From Zoogloeaceae bacterium (GTDB lineage: Bacteria > Pseudomonadota > Gammaproteobacteria > Burkholderiales > Rhodocyclaceae): a stretch of 63,251 nt of DNA. Positions 46,211 to 55,294 of this stretch are shown one piece after another. The notes under the pieces are model-generated. The model was not told the origin of the DNA, searched no databases, and saw only the letters and a list, made by a program, of their open reading frames with translations. Every line of letters starts with the position of its first letter. The stretch's first letter is position 1. The position numbers and the translations under genes are program-made. The stretch lies in the NCBI GenBank assembly GCA_031271025.1, contig JAISWQ010000015.1, positions 1 to 63,251 of the forward strand, read 5' to 3'.

Positions 46211-46884
46211 CTTCCTTCCTGCGCCTGCTTGCGTTCGCCTTGCTTCTTTCTTCCTCCGCCGTCCATGCGGCGGCCTATGACGATCTGCTTTCCGCCATCA
46301 AGCTGGGCGACAAGGGCGCGGTGGAAAGCCTGCTCGCGCGCGGCATGGACGTGAACACTTCGGATGCCAATGGCAATACCCTGATGATGATCGCGGCGCG
46401 GGAAGGCAGGGAAGAACTGGTGGCGCTCCTGATCCGTCAGCGCGCCAAAATCAATGCCCGCAACCGTAACGGCGATTCCGCCCTGAGCCTTGCCGCCTAC
46501 GAGGGACGCCTGCCGGTTGTCCGCCTGCTGGCCGAATCCGGCGCCGATCTGGAAACGCCGGGCTGGACACCCCTCATCTATGCCGCCTTCAACGGCCATT
46601 TGCCGGTGGCGCAATATCTGCTCGCCCAAGGCGCGAATCTGGACGCCGTGGCCGACAACGGCATGACACCCCTGATAACCGCCGCGCGTGGCGGTTTTCT
46701 GGATATCGTCAAAATCCTGATCGCGGCGGGCGCGGAAGTCGATTTCAAGACCGAACAAGGCGAAACCGCACTGGATTGGGCGCTCAAGACCCACAATACG
46801 GACGTAGCGGATTATCTGAAAGCCCACGGCGCCAAATCAGGGAAAACCCTGATTCTGGAGAGCAAAAATCAGCGACAGCCCTGA
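46198..46884 (+). CDS. Exported ankyrin-repeat protein
   Basis: Signal peptide (LLAFALLLSSSAVHAAAYD) followed by five or six ankyrin repeats over residues ~30-215, such as GNTLMMIAAREGREELVALL, GDSALSLAAYEGRLPVVRLL and GETALDWALKTHNTDVADYL. Predicted periplasmic. It overlaps tatD by 13 bp. The function is unknown; ankyrin proteins of this kind often bind a partner or toxin-like enzyme, but no such gene is adjacent. Confidence 0.9.
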   Translation: MCCLTSFLRLLAFALLLSSSAVHAAAYDDLLSAIKLGDKGAVESLLARGMDVNTSDANGNTLMMIAAREGREELVALLIRQRAKINARNRNGDSALSLAAYEGRLPVVRLLAESGADLETPGWTPLIYAAFNGHLPVAQYLLAQGANLDAVADNGMTPLITAARGGFLDIVKILIAAGAEVDFKTEQGETALDWALKTHNTDVADYLKAHGAKSGKTLILESKNQRQP

Positions 46885-46965
46885 CCGCTGCATGGGGCCT
46901 TCTGCGCAGCACGCGATTCCCCTGTACACTCTCCGCTCTTCTTTCTTTGATGCAGGGGAAGCGCA

Positions 46966-47808
46966 ATGGCACGGCAGACTTTTTTGACGCTCGATAACGG
47001 CGCAACGATTCCGCAACTGGGGCTGGGCACTTGGCAGACGCCGGAACCGGAAGCCGCTTCCGTCATACAGACCGCCCTGGCAGCGGGGTATCGCCTGATC
47101 GACACTGCCGCCATTTACAACAACGAAACAGGCGTAGGGCGCGGACTCGAGGCGGGCATGGCGGCTTTGGAGCTTGCCCGCGGCGCGGTTTTTATCACCA
47201 CCAAGCTCTGGAATGATCGACAGGGTTTTGATTCCACCTTGCGCGCCTGCGATGAAAGTCTCGCCCGTCTGGGACTGGATTACGTGGATCTCTATCTGAT
47301 CCACTGGCCCGCGCCCCGGCAGAATCGCTACCTCGAAAGCTGGCAGGCGCTGATTCGCCTGCGTGAGGAAGGCAAGGCGCGCGCCATTGGCGTTTCCAAT
47401 TTTGAAGCCGCGCATCTTGAGCGCATCATCGGGGAAACCGGCGTGGTTCCCGCCGTCAATCAAATAGAGCTGCACCCGGATTTCCAGCAAAAACCCTTGC
47501 GCGCCGTACACGCGCGGCATGGCATTCTCACCCAGTCCTGGAGTCCCCTGGGTCAGGGGAATCTGCTGCAACAGCCGCAGATTTCCGCCATCGCGCGCAA
47601 GCACGGCAAGACGGCGGCGCAAATCATCCTCCGCTGGCATCTGGAAGAAGGGTTGCTGGTCATCCCCAAATCCGGCCATGCCGAGCGCATCGCCAGCAAT
47701 TTCGCGGTATTTGATTTTGTCCTGGACGCGGAGGATCGGAAAACCCTGGCGGCTCTGGATAATGCCAAAGGGCGCCTGGGACCGCATCCTGATCGGGCAG
47801 ATTTCTGA
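46966..47808 (+). CDS. Aldo/keto reductase (2,5-diketo-D-gluconate reductase-like)
   Basis: NADPH-dependent aldo/keto reductase. The barrel start NGATIPQLGLGTWQ, catalytic tetrad members D and Y in RLIDTAAIYNNE, K in FITTKLWN, H in YLIHWP, and the cofactor signature IPKSGHAERIASN are all present. Length 280 is as for DkgA/B. It is separated from neighbours by short gaps and has no obvious pathway partner. Substrate is uncertain. Confidence 0.93.
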   Translation: MARQTFLTLDNGATIPQLGLGTWQTPEPEAASVIQTALAAGYRLIDTAAIYNNETGVGRGLEAGMAALELARGAVFITTKLWNDRQGFDSTLRACDESLARLGLDYVDLYLIHWPAPRQNRYLESWQALIRLREEGKARAIGVSNFEAAHLERIIGETGVVPAVNQIELHPDFQQKPLRAVHARHGILTQSWSPLGQGNLLQQPQISAIARKHGKTAAQIILRWHLEEGLLVIPKSGHAERIASNFAVFDFVLDAEDRKTLAALDNAKGRLGPHPDRADF

Positions 47809-47877
47809 AACAGCCGTATCCCCGCCTTTTGCCTTCGCCTGTAAAACAGGCTGCCATTTTTCGCCCTGCCTCTGTTC

Positions 47878-49833
47878 ATGACTGCCCTCTCCCCTGCACT
47901 GCCGCCTGAGCTTGCCGCCGCCTTTGCCCCGGACGGGGCGTTCGCGGCCACGATTCCCGGTTTTCGCACGCGGACACAGCAGGTGGAAATGGCCGCGCGC
48001 ATCCTGGAAACGATGCGGCAACAGGGGATACTCATCGCCGAGGCGGGCACCGGCACCGGCAAGACCTTTGCCTATCTCGTTCCGGCGCTGCTCGCGGGCG
48101 GCAAGGTCATCGTCTCGACTGGCACCAAGACCTTGCAGGATCAGTTGTTCAACAAGGATTTACCGCAGGTGCGCGATGCCCTGAAAACGCCGATCCAGAT
48201 CGCGCTCCTGAAAGGACGCGCCAACTATCTCTGTCATTACCATTTGCGGCAAGCCCTGACCGAAGGCCGCTTCGGGAACCGCGAGGAAGTCGGCCATCTT
48301 GCCCGCATCCAGCGGTTTTTCAAGACGACCCGCACCGGCGACAAGGCCGAATGCGGCAACGTTCCGGAAGATTCGCCGGTCTGGTTTGCCGTGACCTCCA
48401 CCCGCGACAATTGTCTGGGTCAGGAATGCCCGAATCACAAGGATTGCTTTGTGCAAGCGGCGCGGCGCGAGGCGATGGAAGCCGATCTCGTGGTGGTCAA
48501 TCACCATCTCTTTTTTGCCGATGTGATGCTGCGCGACGAAGGCGTCGCCGAACTTCTGCCCGCCTGCAACACGGTCATTTTCGACGAGGCGCACCAATTG
48601 CCGGAAATTGCTTCGCTTTTCTTTGGCGAGCATTTTTCCACCACGCAAATTCTGGATCTGGTCCGTGACGCCACCGTCGAGATGTTGGAAAACGCCCGCG
48701 ATTGCCTCGATTTGCCGCCCCGTTTGGCCGCGCTGGAAAAAGCCGCGCGCGACCTGCGCCTCGCCGCGGGCATGGAAGCCAGACGCTTTTCCCTTGCGCA
48801 ACTGGAAGCCAGACCGGAATTCCCCCCCGCGCTCGCCACCCTCTCGGAGAGCCTGAGCGCGGCGGAAGCCGTACTCAAAACCCAGGCCGAGCGGGGGGAA
48901 GGGCTGGAACGCTGCTGGCAACGGATGCGGGAACTCATCGCTGGTCTTGCCGACTGGCGCAACGATGTCCGTCCCGGTTGGGTACGCTGGGGCGAGACAT
49001 TCAGCCAGTCGCTGCAATTGAACGCAACCCCGCTTTCGGTTGCGGACATTTTCAGGAAGCAGATGGGCGGCCATCTCCGTGCCTGGATTTTTACCTCCGC
49101 CACGCTCGCGGTACAGGGACGCTTCGAGCACTACCAGACCGAACTGGGCTTATGGGAGGCCGATACCGGCTATTGGGAAAGTCCTTTCGATTACCCCAGT
49201 CAGGCGATTCTCTACGCTCCCACGGGGTTGCCGGAGCCGAACAACCAGAGCTACACGGAAGCGGTGGCGGAAGCGGCATTTCCCGTGCTGGATGCCGCGC
49301 CGGGCGGCGCTTTTTTCCTCTGTACCAGCCTGAAAGCCATGCGCCGCATGCACGAACTTTTGCGCGCGCATCTGGCGGCGCAAGGCGAAACCCGTCCGCT
49401 CTTCCTTCAAGGCGAATGCGGCAAGAACGAATTGCTGGAACGCTTCCGGCAGGCGGGGAACGGCGTATTGGTCGGCAGCCAGAGTTTCTGGGAAGGCGTG
49501 GACGTGCGCGGCGAGGCGCTTTCGCTGGTGGTGATCGACAAGCTCCCCTTCGCGCCGCCGGACGATCCGGTGCTGTCGGTGCGCATCGAGGAAATGCGCA
49601 AGGCCGGACGCAATGCCTTTGTCGAATACCAGTTGCCCAAGGCGGTCATCAACGTCAAACAGGGGGCGGGACGACTGATCCGCACGGAAGCCGATCGCGG
49701 CGTACTGATGATCTGCGACCCGCGCATGTTGAACAAACCCTATGGTTACCGCGTCTGGCGCAGTCTGCCACCGATGAAACGCACGCGGGAACTTGCCACG
49801 GTGCTGGCGTTTTTTCGCGCGCGGCCAGAATGA
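47878..49833 (+). CDS. DinG/YoaA-type ATP-dependent helicase
   Basis: XPD-like superfamily 2 Fe-S helicase. Walker A is in LIAEAGTGTGKTFAYLVPAL, the Fe-S cysteines in RANYLCHYH, KAECGNVP and DNCLGQECPNHKDC, DEAH in VIFDEAHQLPEIA, and helicase motifs later include GSQSFWEGVDVRG and VKQGAGRLIRT. Length 651 is closer to YoaA than to DinG. It likely acts in DNA repair or resolving R-loops; the choice of YoaA vs DinG is by length and is tentative. Confidence 0.92.
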   Translation: MTALSPALPPELAAAFAPDGAFAATIPGFRTRTQQVEMAARILETMRQQGILIAEAGTGTGKTFAYLVPALLAGGKVIVSTGTKTLQDQLFNKDLPQVRDALKTPIQIALLKGRANYLCHYHLRQALTEGRFGNREEVGHLARIQRFFKTTRTGDKAECGNVPEDSPVWFAVTSTRDNCLGQECPNHKDCFVQAARREAMEADLVVVNHHLFFADVMLRDEGVAELLPACNTVIFDEAHQLPEIASLFFGEHFSTTQILDLVRDATVEMLENARDCLDLPPRLAALEKAARDLRLAAGMEARRFSLAQLEARPEFPPALATLSESLSAAEAVLKTQAERGEGLERCWQRMRELIAGLADWRNDVRPGWVRWGETFSQSLQLNATPLSVADIFRKQMGGHLRAWIFTSATLAVQGRFEHYQTELGLWEADTGYWESPFDYPSQAILYAPTGLPEPNNQSYTEAVAEAAFPVLDAAPGGAFFLCTSLKAMRRMHELLRAHLAAQGETRPLFLQGECGKNELLERFRQAGNGVLVGSQSFWEGVDVRGEALSLVVIDKLPFAPPDDPVLSVRIEEMRKAGRNAFVEYQLPKAVINVKQGAGRLIRTEADRGVLMICDPRMLNKPYGYRVWRSLPPMKRTRELATVLAFFRARPE

Positions 49834-49869
49834 ATCTGAATCCCGACAGTCATGCACACCGTCGCGCTA

Positions 49870-49898
49870 TTGACCCGCCCTGGTTTCCGTGCTCTAAT
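49870..49898 (+). promoter_or_regulatory. Probable promoter of rpsF-priB-rpsR-rplI
   Basis: TTGACC (49870-49875) and TCTAAT (49893-49898) with a 17-bp spacer, about 65 bp upstream of rpsF. The leader includes AAGGAG before the ATG. Confidence 0.55.
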
Positions 49899-49964
49899 CT
49901 CGCCCCTTTTCAACCTTGCCCTACCGTGTCGCATGGCGGAGGGTTTTTGCCATAAGGAGTCTTC

Positions 49965-50384
49965 ATGCGCCATTATGAAATTGTCTTTATCGTCCACCCG
50001 GATCAAAGCGAACAGGTGCCCGCGATGGTGGAACGCTATCGCACCCTGATTACCAACCGGGGCGGGCAAATCCATCGCCTGGAAGACTGGGGGCGGCGCC
50101 AACTGGCTTACCCGATCCAGAAAATCCACAAAGCGCATTATGTGCTCATGAACATCGAGTGCGACGGCGAAACCTTGACCGAGCTGGAACACGGCTTCAA
50201 GTTCAACGACGCCGTGCTCAGAAACCTCACGGTCAAGATGAAACACGCCGTCACGACGCCTTCCCCGATGATGAAGGAAGAGAAATCCAAGTCGCTCATC
50301 GGGAGTGAAGAAGGCGAAACGGAGCAAACGGAGCAGGCTGTCGAAGCCCCTGCGGTTGCCGCCGAAGTCCCCGATGCGGCCTGA
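49965..50384 (+). CDS. rpsF: 30S ribosomal protein S6
   Basis: Primary 16S binding protein, partner of S18. [20 protein letters not shown] begins the family, with [20 protein letters not shown] and [13 protein letters not shown] Glu-rich C-terminal tail (residues ~100-139) is longer than in many species; E. coli S6 has a shorter acidic tail that can be glutamylated. AAGGAG lies 5 nt upstream. First gene of the rpsF-priB-rpsR-rplI operon. Confidence 0.97.
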   Translation: MRHYEIVFIVHPDQSEQVPAMVERYRTLITNRGGQIHRLEDWGRRQLAYPIQKIHKAHYVLMNIECDGETLTELEHGFKFNDAVLRNLTVKMKHAVTTPSPMMKEEKSKSLIGSEEGETEQTEQAVEAPAVAAEVPDAA

Positions 50385-50417
50385 AGGTTGGCTGATTTTG
50401 TCGCTGTTGCAAATGGC

Positions 50418-50747
50418 GTGAACCAGCTCGACATCCGCGGACGAATCGTCGAAAAAAAGGCGCTGCGCTATACCCCGTCGGGCATTCCGGCGATGGAAGC
50501 GCGTCTTGCCCACGTTTCGGAAGTGATGGAAGCAGGCTTGCCCCGAACGGCGTGTTGCGAAGTGCCGCTCCTTGCGTTTGGGACAGAAGCAAACCGCCTT
50601 GCCGCCGCGCCGCCGGAAACCGATGTGAAGATTACCGGCTTCCTCGCCGCGAAAGGCCGCAACAGCAAAACCCTCGTGTTACACGTGCAAACACTCGAAT
50701 TTTTGGAAGGAACCCATCATGGCCAGATTCTTCAAGAAGAAGGATGA
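50418..50747 (+). CDS. priB: Primosomal replication protein N (PriB)
   Basis: Single-stranded DNA-binding OB-fold protein of replication restart. [20 protein letters not shown] and the following [15 protein letters not shown] match PriB. GTG at 50418 is chosen from the family N-terminus; a TTG at 50388, just after rpsF, has GAAGG nearby but would add 10 unrelated residues. The C-terminus overlaps rpsR by 29 bp, so the two may be coupled. Length 109. Confidence 0.9.
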   Translation: MNQLDIRGRIVEKKALRYTPSGIPAMEARLAHVSEVMEAGLPRTACCEVPLLAFGTEANRLAAAPPETDVKITGFLAAKGRNSKTLVLHVQTLEFLEGTHHGQILQEEG

Positions 50748-50994
50748 CGACAAGAAAAAACGCCGCGGCAGCGGCCTTTTCAAGCGTCGCAAGTTCTGCC
50801 GTTTCACCGCCGAAAAGGTGGAACAGATTGATTACAAGGACGTGGAAGTCCTGAAGGAATACATTCAGGAAAATGCCAGGATCATGCCGGCACGCCTGAC
50901 CGGCACCAAGGCCGGTTATCAGCGTCAGCTTTCTGTCGCCGTCAAGCGCGCCCGCTTTCTGGCGCTCCTGCCCTACACCGACAACCACCAGTAA
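50719..50994 (+). CDS. rpsR: 30S ribosomal protein S18
   Basis: Small-subunit protein contacting S6. [19 protein letters not shown] and [20 protein letters not shown] are the conserved segments. A Lys-rich N-terminus ([14 protein letters not shown]) makes it 91 residues, somewhat long. Overlaps the end of priB. Confidence 0.97.
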   Translation: MARFFKKKDDDKKKRRGSGLFKRRKFCRFTAEKVEQIDYKDVEVLKEYIQENARIMPARLTGTKAGYQRQLSVAVKRARFLALLPYTDNHQ

Positions 50995-51009
50995 GCGGAG
51001 GACGAATCC

Positions 51010-51456
51010 ATGCAAATCATTCTGCTCGAAAAAGTCGTCAATCTCGGCGATTTGGGGGATGTGGTGAAAGTGAAAGACGGCTACGCCCGCAACTACCTGA
51101 TCCCGCAAAAGAAGGCCAGGCGCGCAACCCCCGCCGCGCTCGCCGAATTTGAAGCCCGCCGCGCCGAACTGGAAAAGACACAGGCTGAAAAACTCACCGC
51201 CGCGCAAGCCGAGGCCGACAAGCTGAACGGTCAGGCCATTACCATCACCCGCAAGTCGGCGATGGATGGCCGCCTCTTCGGTTCCGTGACCAATCACGAC
51301 GTCGCCAATGCGCTCGCCGTCGCGGGTTTCAAGGTGGACAAATCCCAGGTGCGGATGCCGGAAGGCCCACTCAAGACCACCGGCGAATTCCCGCTGGCAA
51401 TCGCGCTGCATACCGATGTGCTCGCCAACGTGACCGTGACGGTCGCAAACGAATAG
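51010..51456 (+). CDS. rplI: 50S ribosomal protein L9
   Basis: Large-subunit protein with N- and C-terminal domains joined by a long helix. [20 protein letters not shown] and [14 protein letters not shown] mark the N domain, the helix is [20 protein letters not shown], and [16 protein letters not shown] is the C domain. GAGG lies about 9 nt upstream. Length 148 is normal. Confidence 0.98.
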   Translation: MQIILLEKVVNLGDLGDVVKVKDGYARNYLIPQKKARRATPAALAEFEARRAELEKTQAEKLTAAQAEADKLNGQAITITRKSAMDGRLFGSVTNHDVANALAVAGFKVDKSQVRMPEGPLKTTGEFPLAIALHTDVLANVTVTVANE

Positions 51457-51479
51457 TCCATCGTATGGCGCGATAGAGA

Positions 51480-51509
51480 CCCTGCCGGTTTTTCCGGCAG
51501 GGTTTTTTT
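51480..51509 (+). terminator. Terminator of the rpsF-rplI operon
   Basis: CCCTGCCGG/CCGGCAGGG 9-bp stem with a TTTTT loop and a seven-T tail, 24 bp after rplI. Confidence 0.93.
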
Positions 51510-51552
51510 CTTGCGTTTTACATCTTGCCGCAATGCTAAACTTCGCCCCCTC

Positions 51553-52950
51553 ATGAGCGAATTCCCTTCTTCCTCCAGAACCGCGCCGGCCACTGACCCG
51601 GCCATCGCGCAATTACGGACGCCGCCCCATTCCATTGATGCCGAGCAATCGGTATTGGGCGGCCTGCTGCTGGATAACGCCGCCTGGGATCGCATTGGCG
51701 ACCTGGTCACGGATCAGGATTTCTACCGCGACGAACATCGCCGCATTTATCGCCAGATTGCGCGTCTTCTGGAAAAAGGCAAGCCTGCCGATGCGGTTAC
51801 TGTGGCCGAGGCGCTGGATGCCGCGGGTGAGAGCGAGCACACCGGTGGCCTGGCCTATCTGGGCGAACTGGCCAACAACACGCCTTCTGCAGCCAACATC
51901 CGTCGCTATGCGGAAATCGTGCGCGAACGCGCCATTCTGCGGCAACTGGTCGCGGTGGCGGATGAAATCGCGGGCGCTGCCTTGAATCCGCTGGGACGCG
52001 ACGCCAAAACCCTGCTGGATGAAGCCGAGGCGCGCATCTTCGAGATTGCGGAAAAAGGCACGCGCATCTCCGAAGGCTTTGTGCACATCAATCCCCTGCT
52101 CACCCAGGTGGTGGAGCGGGTGCAGGAATTGCATGACCGCGAAAATCCTTCCGACATTACCGGCATTTCCTCCGGCTTTTACGATCTCGACCAGAAAACT
52201 TCTGGCCTGCAACCCGGCGATCTCATCATCGTCGCCGGACGTCCCTCCATGGGGAAAACCGCTTTCGCGCTCAACATCGCGGAAAACATCGCCACCCAAT
52301 CCGGGCTGCCGGTTGGCGTATTCTCCATGGAAATGGGCGGCACGCAACTTGCCATGCGGATGCTGACCTCCATCGGCAAACTGGATTCGCAGCGGGTACG
52401 TACCGGGCAATTGAGCGACGAGGAATGGGACAGGCTTTCCTTCGCACTGGGGCAGTTGCACGAAGCGCCGATCTATATCGACGAAACCGGCGGCCTGACC
52501 CCGGTCGACCTGCGCGCGCGGGCACGACGGCTGGTGCGGCAATGCGGCACACTGGGACTGATCGTGATTGACTACATCCAGTTGATGGGCAGCACGCGCC
52601 AGAACGAAAACCGCGCGACGGAAGTCTCCGAAATCTCGCGCTCGATCAAGGCGCTGGCCAAGGAACTGAAAGTTCCCATCATCGCCATATCGCAGTTGTC
52701 ACGGAAAGTGGAAGAACGTGCCGACAAGCGCCCCATGATGTCCGACCTGCGCGAATCCGGCGCCATCGAGCAGGATGCCGACGTCATCATGATGCTTTAC
52801 CGTGACGAATACTACCACCCCGACAGCAAGGACAAGGGCAAGGCGGAAGTCATCATCGGCAAGCAACGGAACGGCCCCACCGGCACCGTGCACCTCGCCT
52901 TCCTCGGCCAATACACCCGTTTCGAGAATCTGGCACAAGGGGGATACTGA
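51553..52950 (+). CDS. dnaB: Replicative DNA helicase DnaB
   Basis: Hexameric fork helicase. N-terminal domain HSIDAEQSVLGGLLLDNAAW; RecA-like core with Walker A GRPSMGKTAFALNIAE, Walker B LGLIVIDYIQLM, and SRKVEERADKRPMMSDLRES. I choose ATG 51553 (MSEFPSSS) because upstream codons lie over the rplI terminator. Length 465 is typical. It converges on udg. Confidence 0.97.
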   Translation: MSEFPSSSRTAPATDPAIAQLRTPPHSIDAEQSVLGGLLLDNAAWDRIGDLVTDQDFYRDEHRRIYRQIARLLEKGKPADAVTVAEALDAAGESEHTGGLAYLGELANNTPSAANIRRYAEIVRERAILRQLVAVADEIAGAALNPLGRDAKTLLDEAEARIFEIAEKGTRISEGFVHINPLLTQVVERVQELHDRENPSDITGISSGFYDLDQKTSGLQPGDLIIVAGRPSMGKTAFALNIAENIATQSGLPVGVFSMEMGGTQLAMRMLTSIGKLDSQRVRTGQLSDEEWDRLSFALGQLHEAPIYIDETGGLTPVDLRARARRLVRQCGTLGLIVIDYIQLMGSTRQNENRATEVSEISRSIKALAKELKVPIIAISQLSRKVEERADKRPMMSDLRESGAIEQDADVIMMLYRDEYYHPDSKDKGKAEVIIGKQRNGPTGTVHLAFLGQYTRFENLAQGGY

Positions 52951-52999
52951 GTCTCCCGTATGTGGTTCGAGGGCGCGGGCTGTTACCCGGCGTAGTCTT

Positions 53000-53794
53000 T
53001 CAACCTGTGGTGGTGGATTGCTGCGCCATTGTCCGGCGAGCGAGGCAGAGGTCTTCCCAGACCTTGATTTTTTCCGGCAGGTTGCGCAGCAGATAGGCCG
53101 GGTGGTAGGTAACGAGCACGGGAATGTGCTCGTAATGCCAGATGCGCTGACGCATGGAGGCAAGCGAGCGGTCTTCACCCAGCACACTGTGCATGGCGGC
53201 CTTGCCCAGCAAGACGATCAGCCTGGGTTGCAAAAGCGCAATCTGCCGTTGCAGAAAGGGACGACAGGTCGCCATTTCGTCGGGATGCGGTGTGCGATTG
53301 CCTTCCGGGCGGCATTTGACGGCATTGGCAATATAAACCCTGTTGCCACGGCGAAGACCGATGGACGCCAGCATGGCATCCAGGAGCTTGCCTGCCTGCC
53401 CGACAAAAGGTTCGCCTTGCGCGTCTTCTTCCGCGCCGGGACCTTCGCCGATGAAAAGCCAGTCGGGATGGCGATCGCCTACGCCCGGCACAGCCTGTTT
53501 GCGCATCTGGCAGAGGCCGCAGGCGGAACAGTTGCGGCTGGCGGCTTCCAGCGTTTCCCAATCCATGCGGGCGATTTCCGCCTGTCGCGCGAGCGTGGGG
53601 GAAAGGGCTTCCCTGAACGCGCTGGCGGGGAGAACAGGGGCGGGTGTCACCGCAGGCGGCAAAGCGGCATCTGCGGCGAGCGGGGGATTTGCTTCGACAG
53701 GTTCTGCTTCCTGATCCGCCTTTGTGGTCTGTATCCGCAGTTGCCAGCGGGTCAGTCCCATTTCCTCCAGAAACAGCGAACGTGTATCACTCAC
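53000..53794 (-). CDS. Uracil-DNA glycosylase, family 4 type
   Basis: Fe-S-containing family 4 UDG. The cluster and active-site motifs are visible: NCSACGLCQMRKQAVPGVGD, LFIGEGPGAEEDAQGEPFVG, NAVKCRPEGNRTPHPDE and VTYHPAYLLRN. Residues ~25-75 are a low-complexity Ala/Pro-rich linker. It overlaps rimI by 4 bp and belongs to the betaproteobacterial tsaB-rimI-udg string. Confidence 0.93.
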   Translation of the reverse strand: MSDTRSLFLEEMGLTRWQLRIQTTKADQEAEPVEANPPLAADAALPPAVTPAPVLPASAFREALSPTLARQAEIARMDWETLEAASRNCSACGLCQMRKQAVPGVGDRHPDWLFIGEGPGAEEDAQGEPFVGQAGKLLDAMLASIGLRRGNRVYIANAVKCRPEGNRTPHPDEMATCRPFLQRQIALLQPRLIVLLGKAAMHSVLGEDRSLASMRQRIWHYEHIPVLVTYHPAYLLRNLPEKIKVWEDLCLARRTMAQQSTTTG

Positions 53795-54285
53795 GCCTGT
53801 ATCTCCGCCACCAGAATACGGCTGAACAGCAAGCCATCTTCACGCCCTACCGCTGCCGGGTAATAGTTCTTGCGGCGACCAATCTCGGTAAAACCCTGAC
53901 GTTGGTAGAGCGTGATCGCTGCCGTATTGGAAGGACGGACTTCCAGCAGCATCTGCCGCGCGCCTTGCGATGTGGCCCAGGTAAACGCCTGTTGCAGCAA
54001 AAAAGCGCCGTAACCGTGTCCCTGCATTTCCGGGGCGACGGCAATGTTGAGCAGATGTGCTTCCTCCACGCCGGACATGAGGATCAAAAAGCCCGCGAGG
54101 CAACTGCCCTGCCGTGCCACCCAGGCGAGATGTCCGGCGGCAAGGGAGTCGGCAAAGAGGGCGCGTGTCCAAGGAAAAGTTTCCACCCGCGCTTCCAGTG
54201 CGGCAATTCCATCCAGATCGGCTTCTCGCATGGGGAAGATTTCCGGTGGTTGCCGGTAGGCAACAAGGAGGGATGAGGTACTCAC
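53791..54285 (-). CDS. rimI: Ribosomal-protein-alanine N-acetyltransferase RimI
   Basis: GNAT acetyltransferase that acetylates the N-terminus of S18 in E. coli. Acetyl-CoA site in LNIAVAPEMQGHGYGAFLLQ and catalytic-type ITLYQRQGFTEIGRRKNYY. Length 164 is slightly long at the N-terminus (MSTSSLLVAYRQ). It overlaps tsaB by 4 bp. rpsR, whose product is the usual substrate, is 3 kb away. Confidence 0.93.
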   Translation of the reverse strand: MSTSSLLVAYRQPPEIFPMREADLDGIAALEARVETFPWTRALFADSLAAGHLAWVARQGSCLAGFLILMSGVEEAHLLNIAVAPEMQGHGYGAFLLQQAFTWATSQGARQMLLEVRPSNTAAITLYQRQGFTEIGRRKNYYPAAVGREDGLLFSRILVAEIQA

Positions 54286-54968
54286 ACACGACCTCCGGCG
54301 GCCTGGCGTTCTGCGGTTGTCTGCGCCACCTTGTCCCGGACATAGCGCAAACCCGCAGCGGCGGGGTCAAGCTGTTCGCCACGCTGCAAGGCGTATGCGC
54401 CCAGTTCTGCCAGGGCACAGGCATGGGGCAGGATTTCCGGGCGCTGGAAGGGCGCGGCAAAGCGGAGGGAGAGGGCAGGGTAGGCCGCAAGCGCATTCCC
54501 GACGGCAAGCCAGCTTTCGTCTTCGGGAAACTCCAGTGCTTCCGGCCGGGCGACCCGCGCGGGCATGACGGCCTGAAGGCGGCCATCGGACAGACGTTCA
54601 AAGGCGGCGGCATAGACTTCGCCCATGCGGGCATCCAGCAAGGACAGCACCCTGGGTGCTTCTGCGGCCTGTGCCATCGCTTCCAGTGACCCTACCGGCA
54701 ACAGCGGCAGATCCAGCGCGCAGGCAATGCCTTGCGCCAGACCACAACCGACGCGCAGACTGGTAAACGCGCCGGGGCCGCAATCGAAGGCGATGGCAGA
54801 AAGGTCACGGAAACCACAACCCGCTTCTGCCAGCAGTTGCCGCGCCAGCGGAAGCAGGGTTTCCGATTGTGGCCGCCCGGCGGGGCAGTCGACGCCAGTA
54901 AGCCGCCCATCCTGCCAAAGGGCGCAGGAGGCAGCATCGGTGGAGGTTTCCAGAGCCAGAATTCGCAT
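54282..54968 (-). CDS. tsaB: tRNA N6-threonylcarbamoyladenosine complex subunit TsaB
   Basis: Part of the TsaBDE machinery making t6A in ANN-decoding tRNAs. The ASKHA N-terminus MRILALETSTDAASCALW and AFDCGPGAFTSLRVGCGLAQ are conserved. ATG at 54968 is chosen from the family start. 228 residues. First gene of a minus-strand operon with rimI and udg. Confidence 0.95.
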   Translation of the reverse strand: MRILALETSTDAASCALWQDGRLTGVDCPAGRPQSETLLPLARQLLAEAGCGFRDLSAIAFDCGPGAFTSLRVGCGLAQGIACALDLPLLPVGSLEAMAQAAEAPRVLSLLDARMGEVYAAAFERLSDGRLQAVMPARVARPEALEFPEDESWLAVGNALAAYPALSLRFAAPFQRPEILPHACALAELGAYALQRGEQLDPAAAGLRYVRDKVAQTTAERQAAGGRV

Positions 54969-55126
54969 GGGGCGAATTGTAACAGGCGAGCGTGGGGTTT
55001 TCCGGCGAGCGATGCGGGGGAAGGAAACTGGCGTGCTGGAAACTGTCGTCAAGGCGTGGGAGCGCGGGGTCTGCTACTATGCGTTTGGTTCAACAGCACT
55101 GCGGTGGCGGCGGCAACCGCGAATTT
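54969..55126. other. Gap upstream of tsaB
   Basis: About 160 bp between tsaB and repeat R2. I see no gene or clear promoter. Confidence 0.4.
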
Positions 55127-55163
55127 TTCATCGTAAAACCAACTCTGGTTTGAAACCCCGCCC
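55127..55163. repeat. 37-bp repeat R2, second complete copy
   Basis: TTCATCGTAAAACCAACTCT followed by GGTTTGAAACCCCGCCC, 35 of 37 identical to the copy at 22576. The AAACC...GGTTT dyad is retained. It lies in the metF leader region. Confidence 0.8.
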
Positions 55164-55198
55164 GTAAGAAAAGTGCGGAGGCCGGGGTCCCGACCGTC

Positions 55199-55294
55199 GC
55201 CATTGAGGAGGGGAAAAAAACCTTCTCAATGGCGTTTGACCGACAGCCCTGAAGGGCTGTCGCTAATTTTTGCTCAGGATGACAAAACGCCATG
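55199..55294 (+). promoter_or_regulatory. metF leader with mutually exclusive hairpins
   Basis: Three pairings are visible. Hairpin 1: 55199-55211 with 55221-55233 (13 pairs, one mismatch, A-rich loop). Hairpin 2: 55241-55250 with 55253-55262 (perfect 10 bp, 2-nt loop), followed by CTAATTTTT. A long-range pairing 55229-55237 with 55285-55293 covers the bases before and in the metF ATG and competes with hairpin 1. This is the shape of a translation or termination switch, but it matches no riboswitch I know. Confidence 0.45.

Noticed and set aside
55199..55294. Known SAM/SAH riboswitch at metF
   Set aside because: I could not match the conserved core of any known class; only generic hairpins are visible, so it is reported as an unknown leader.
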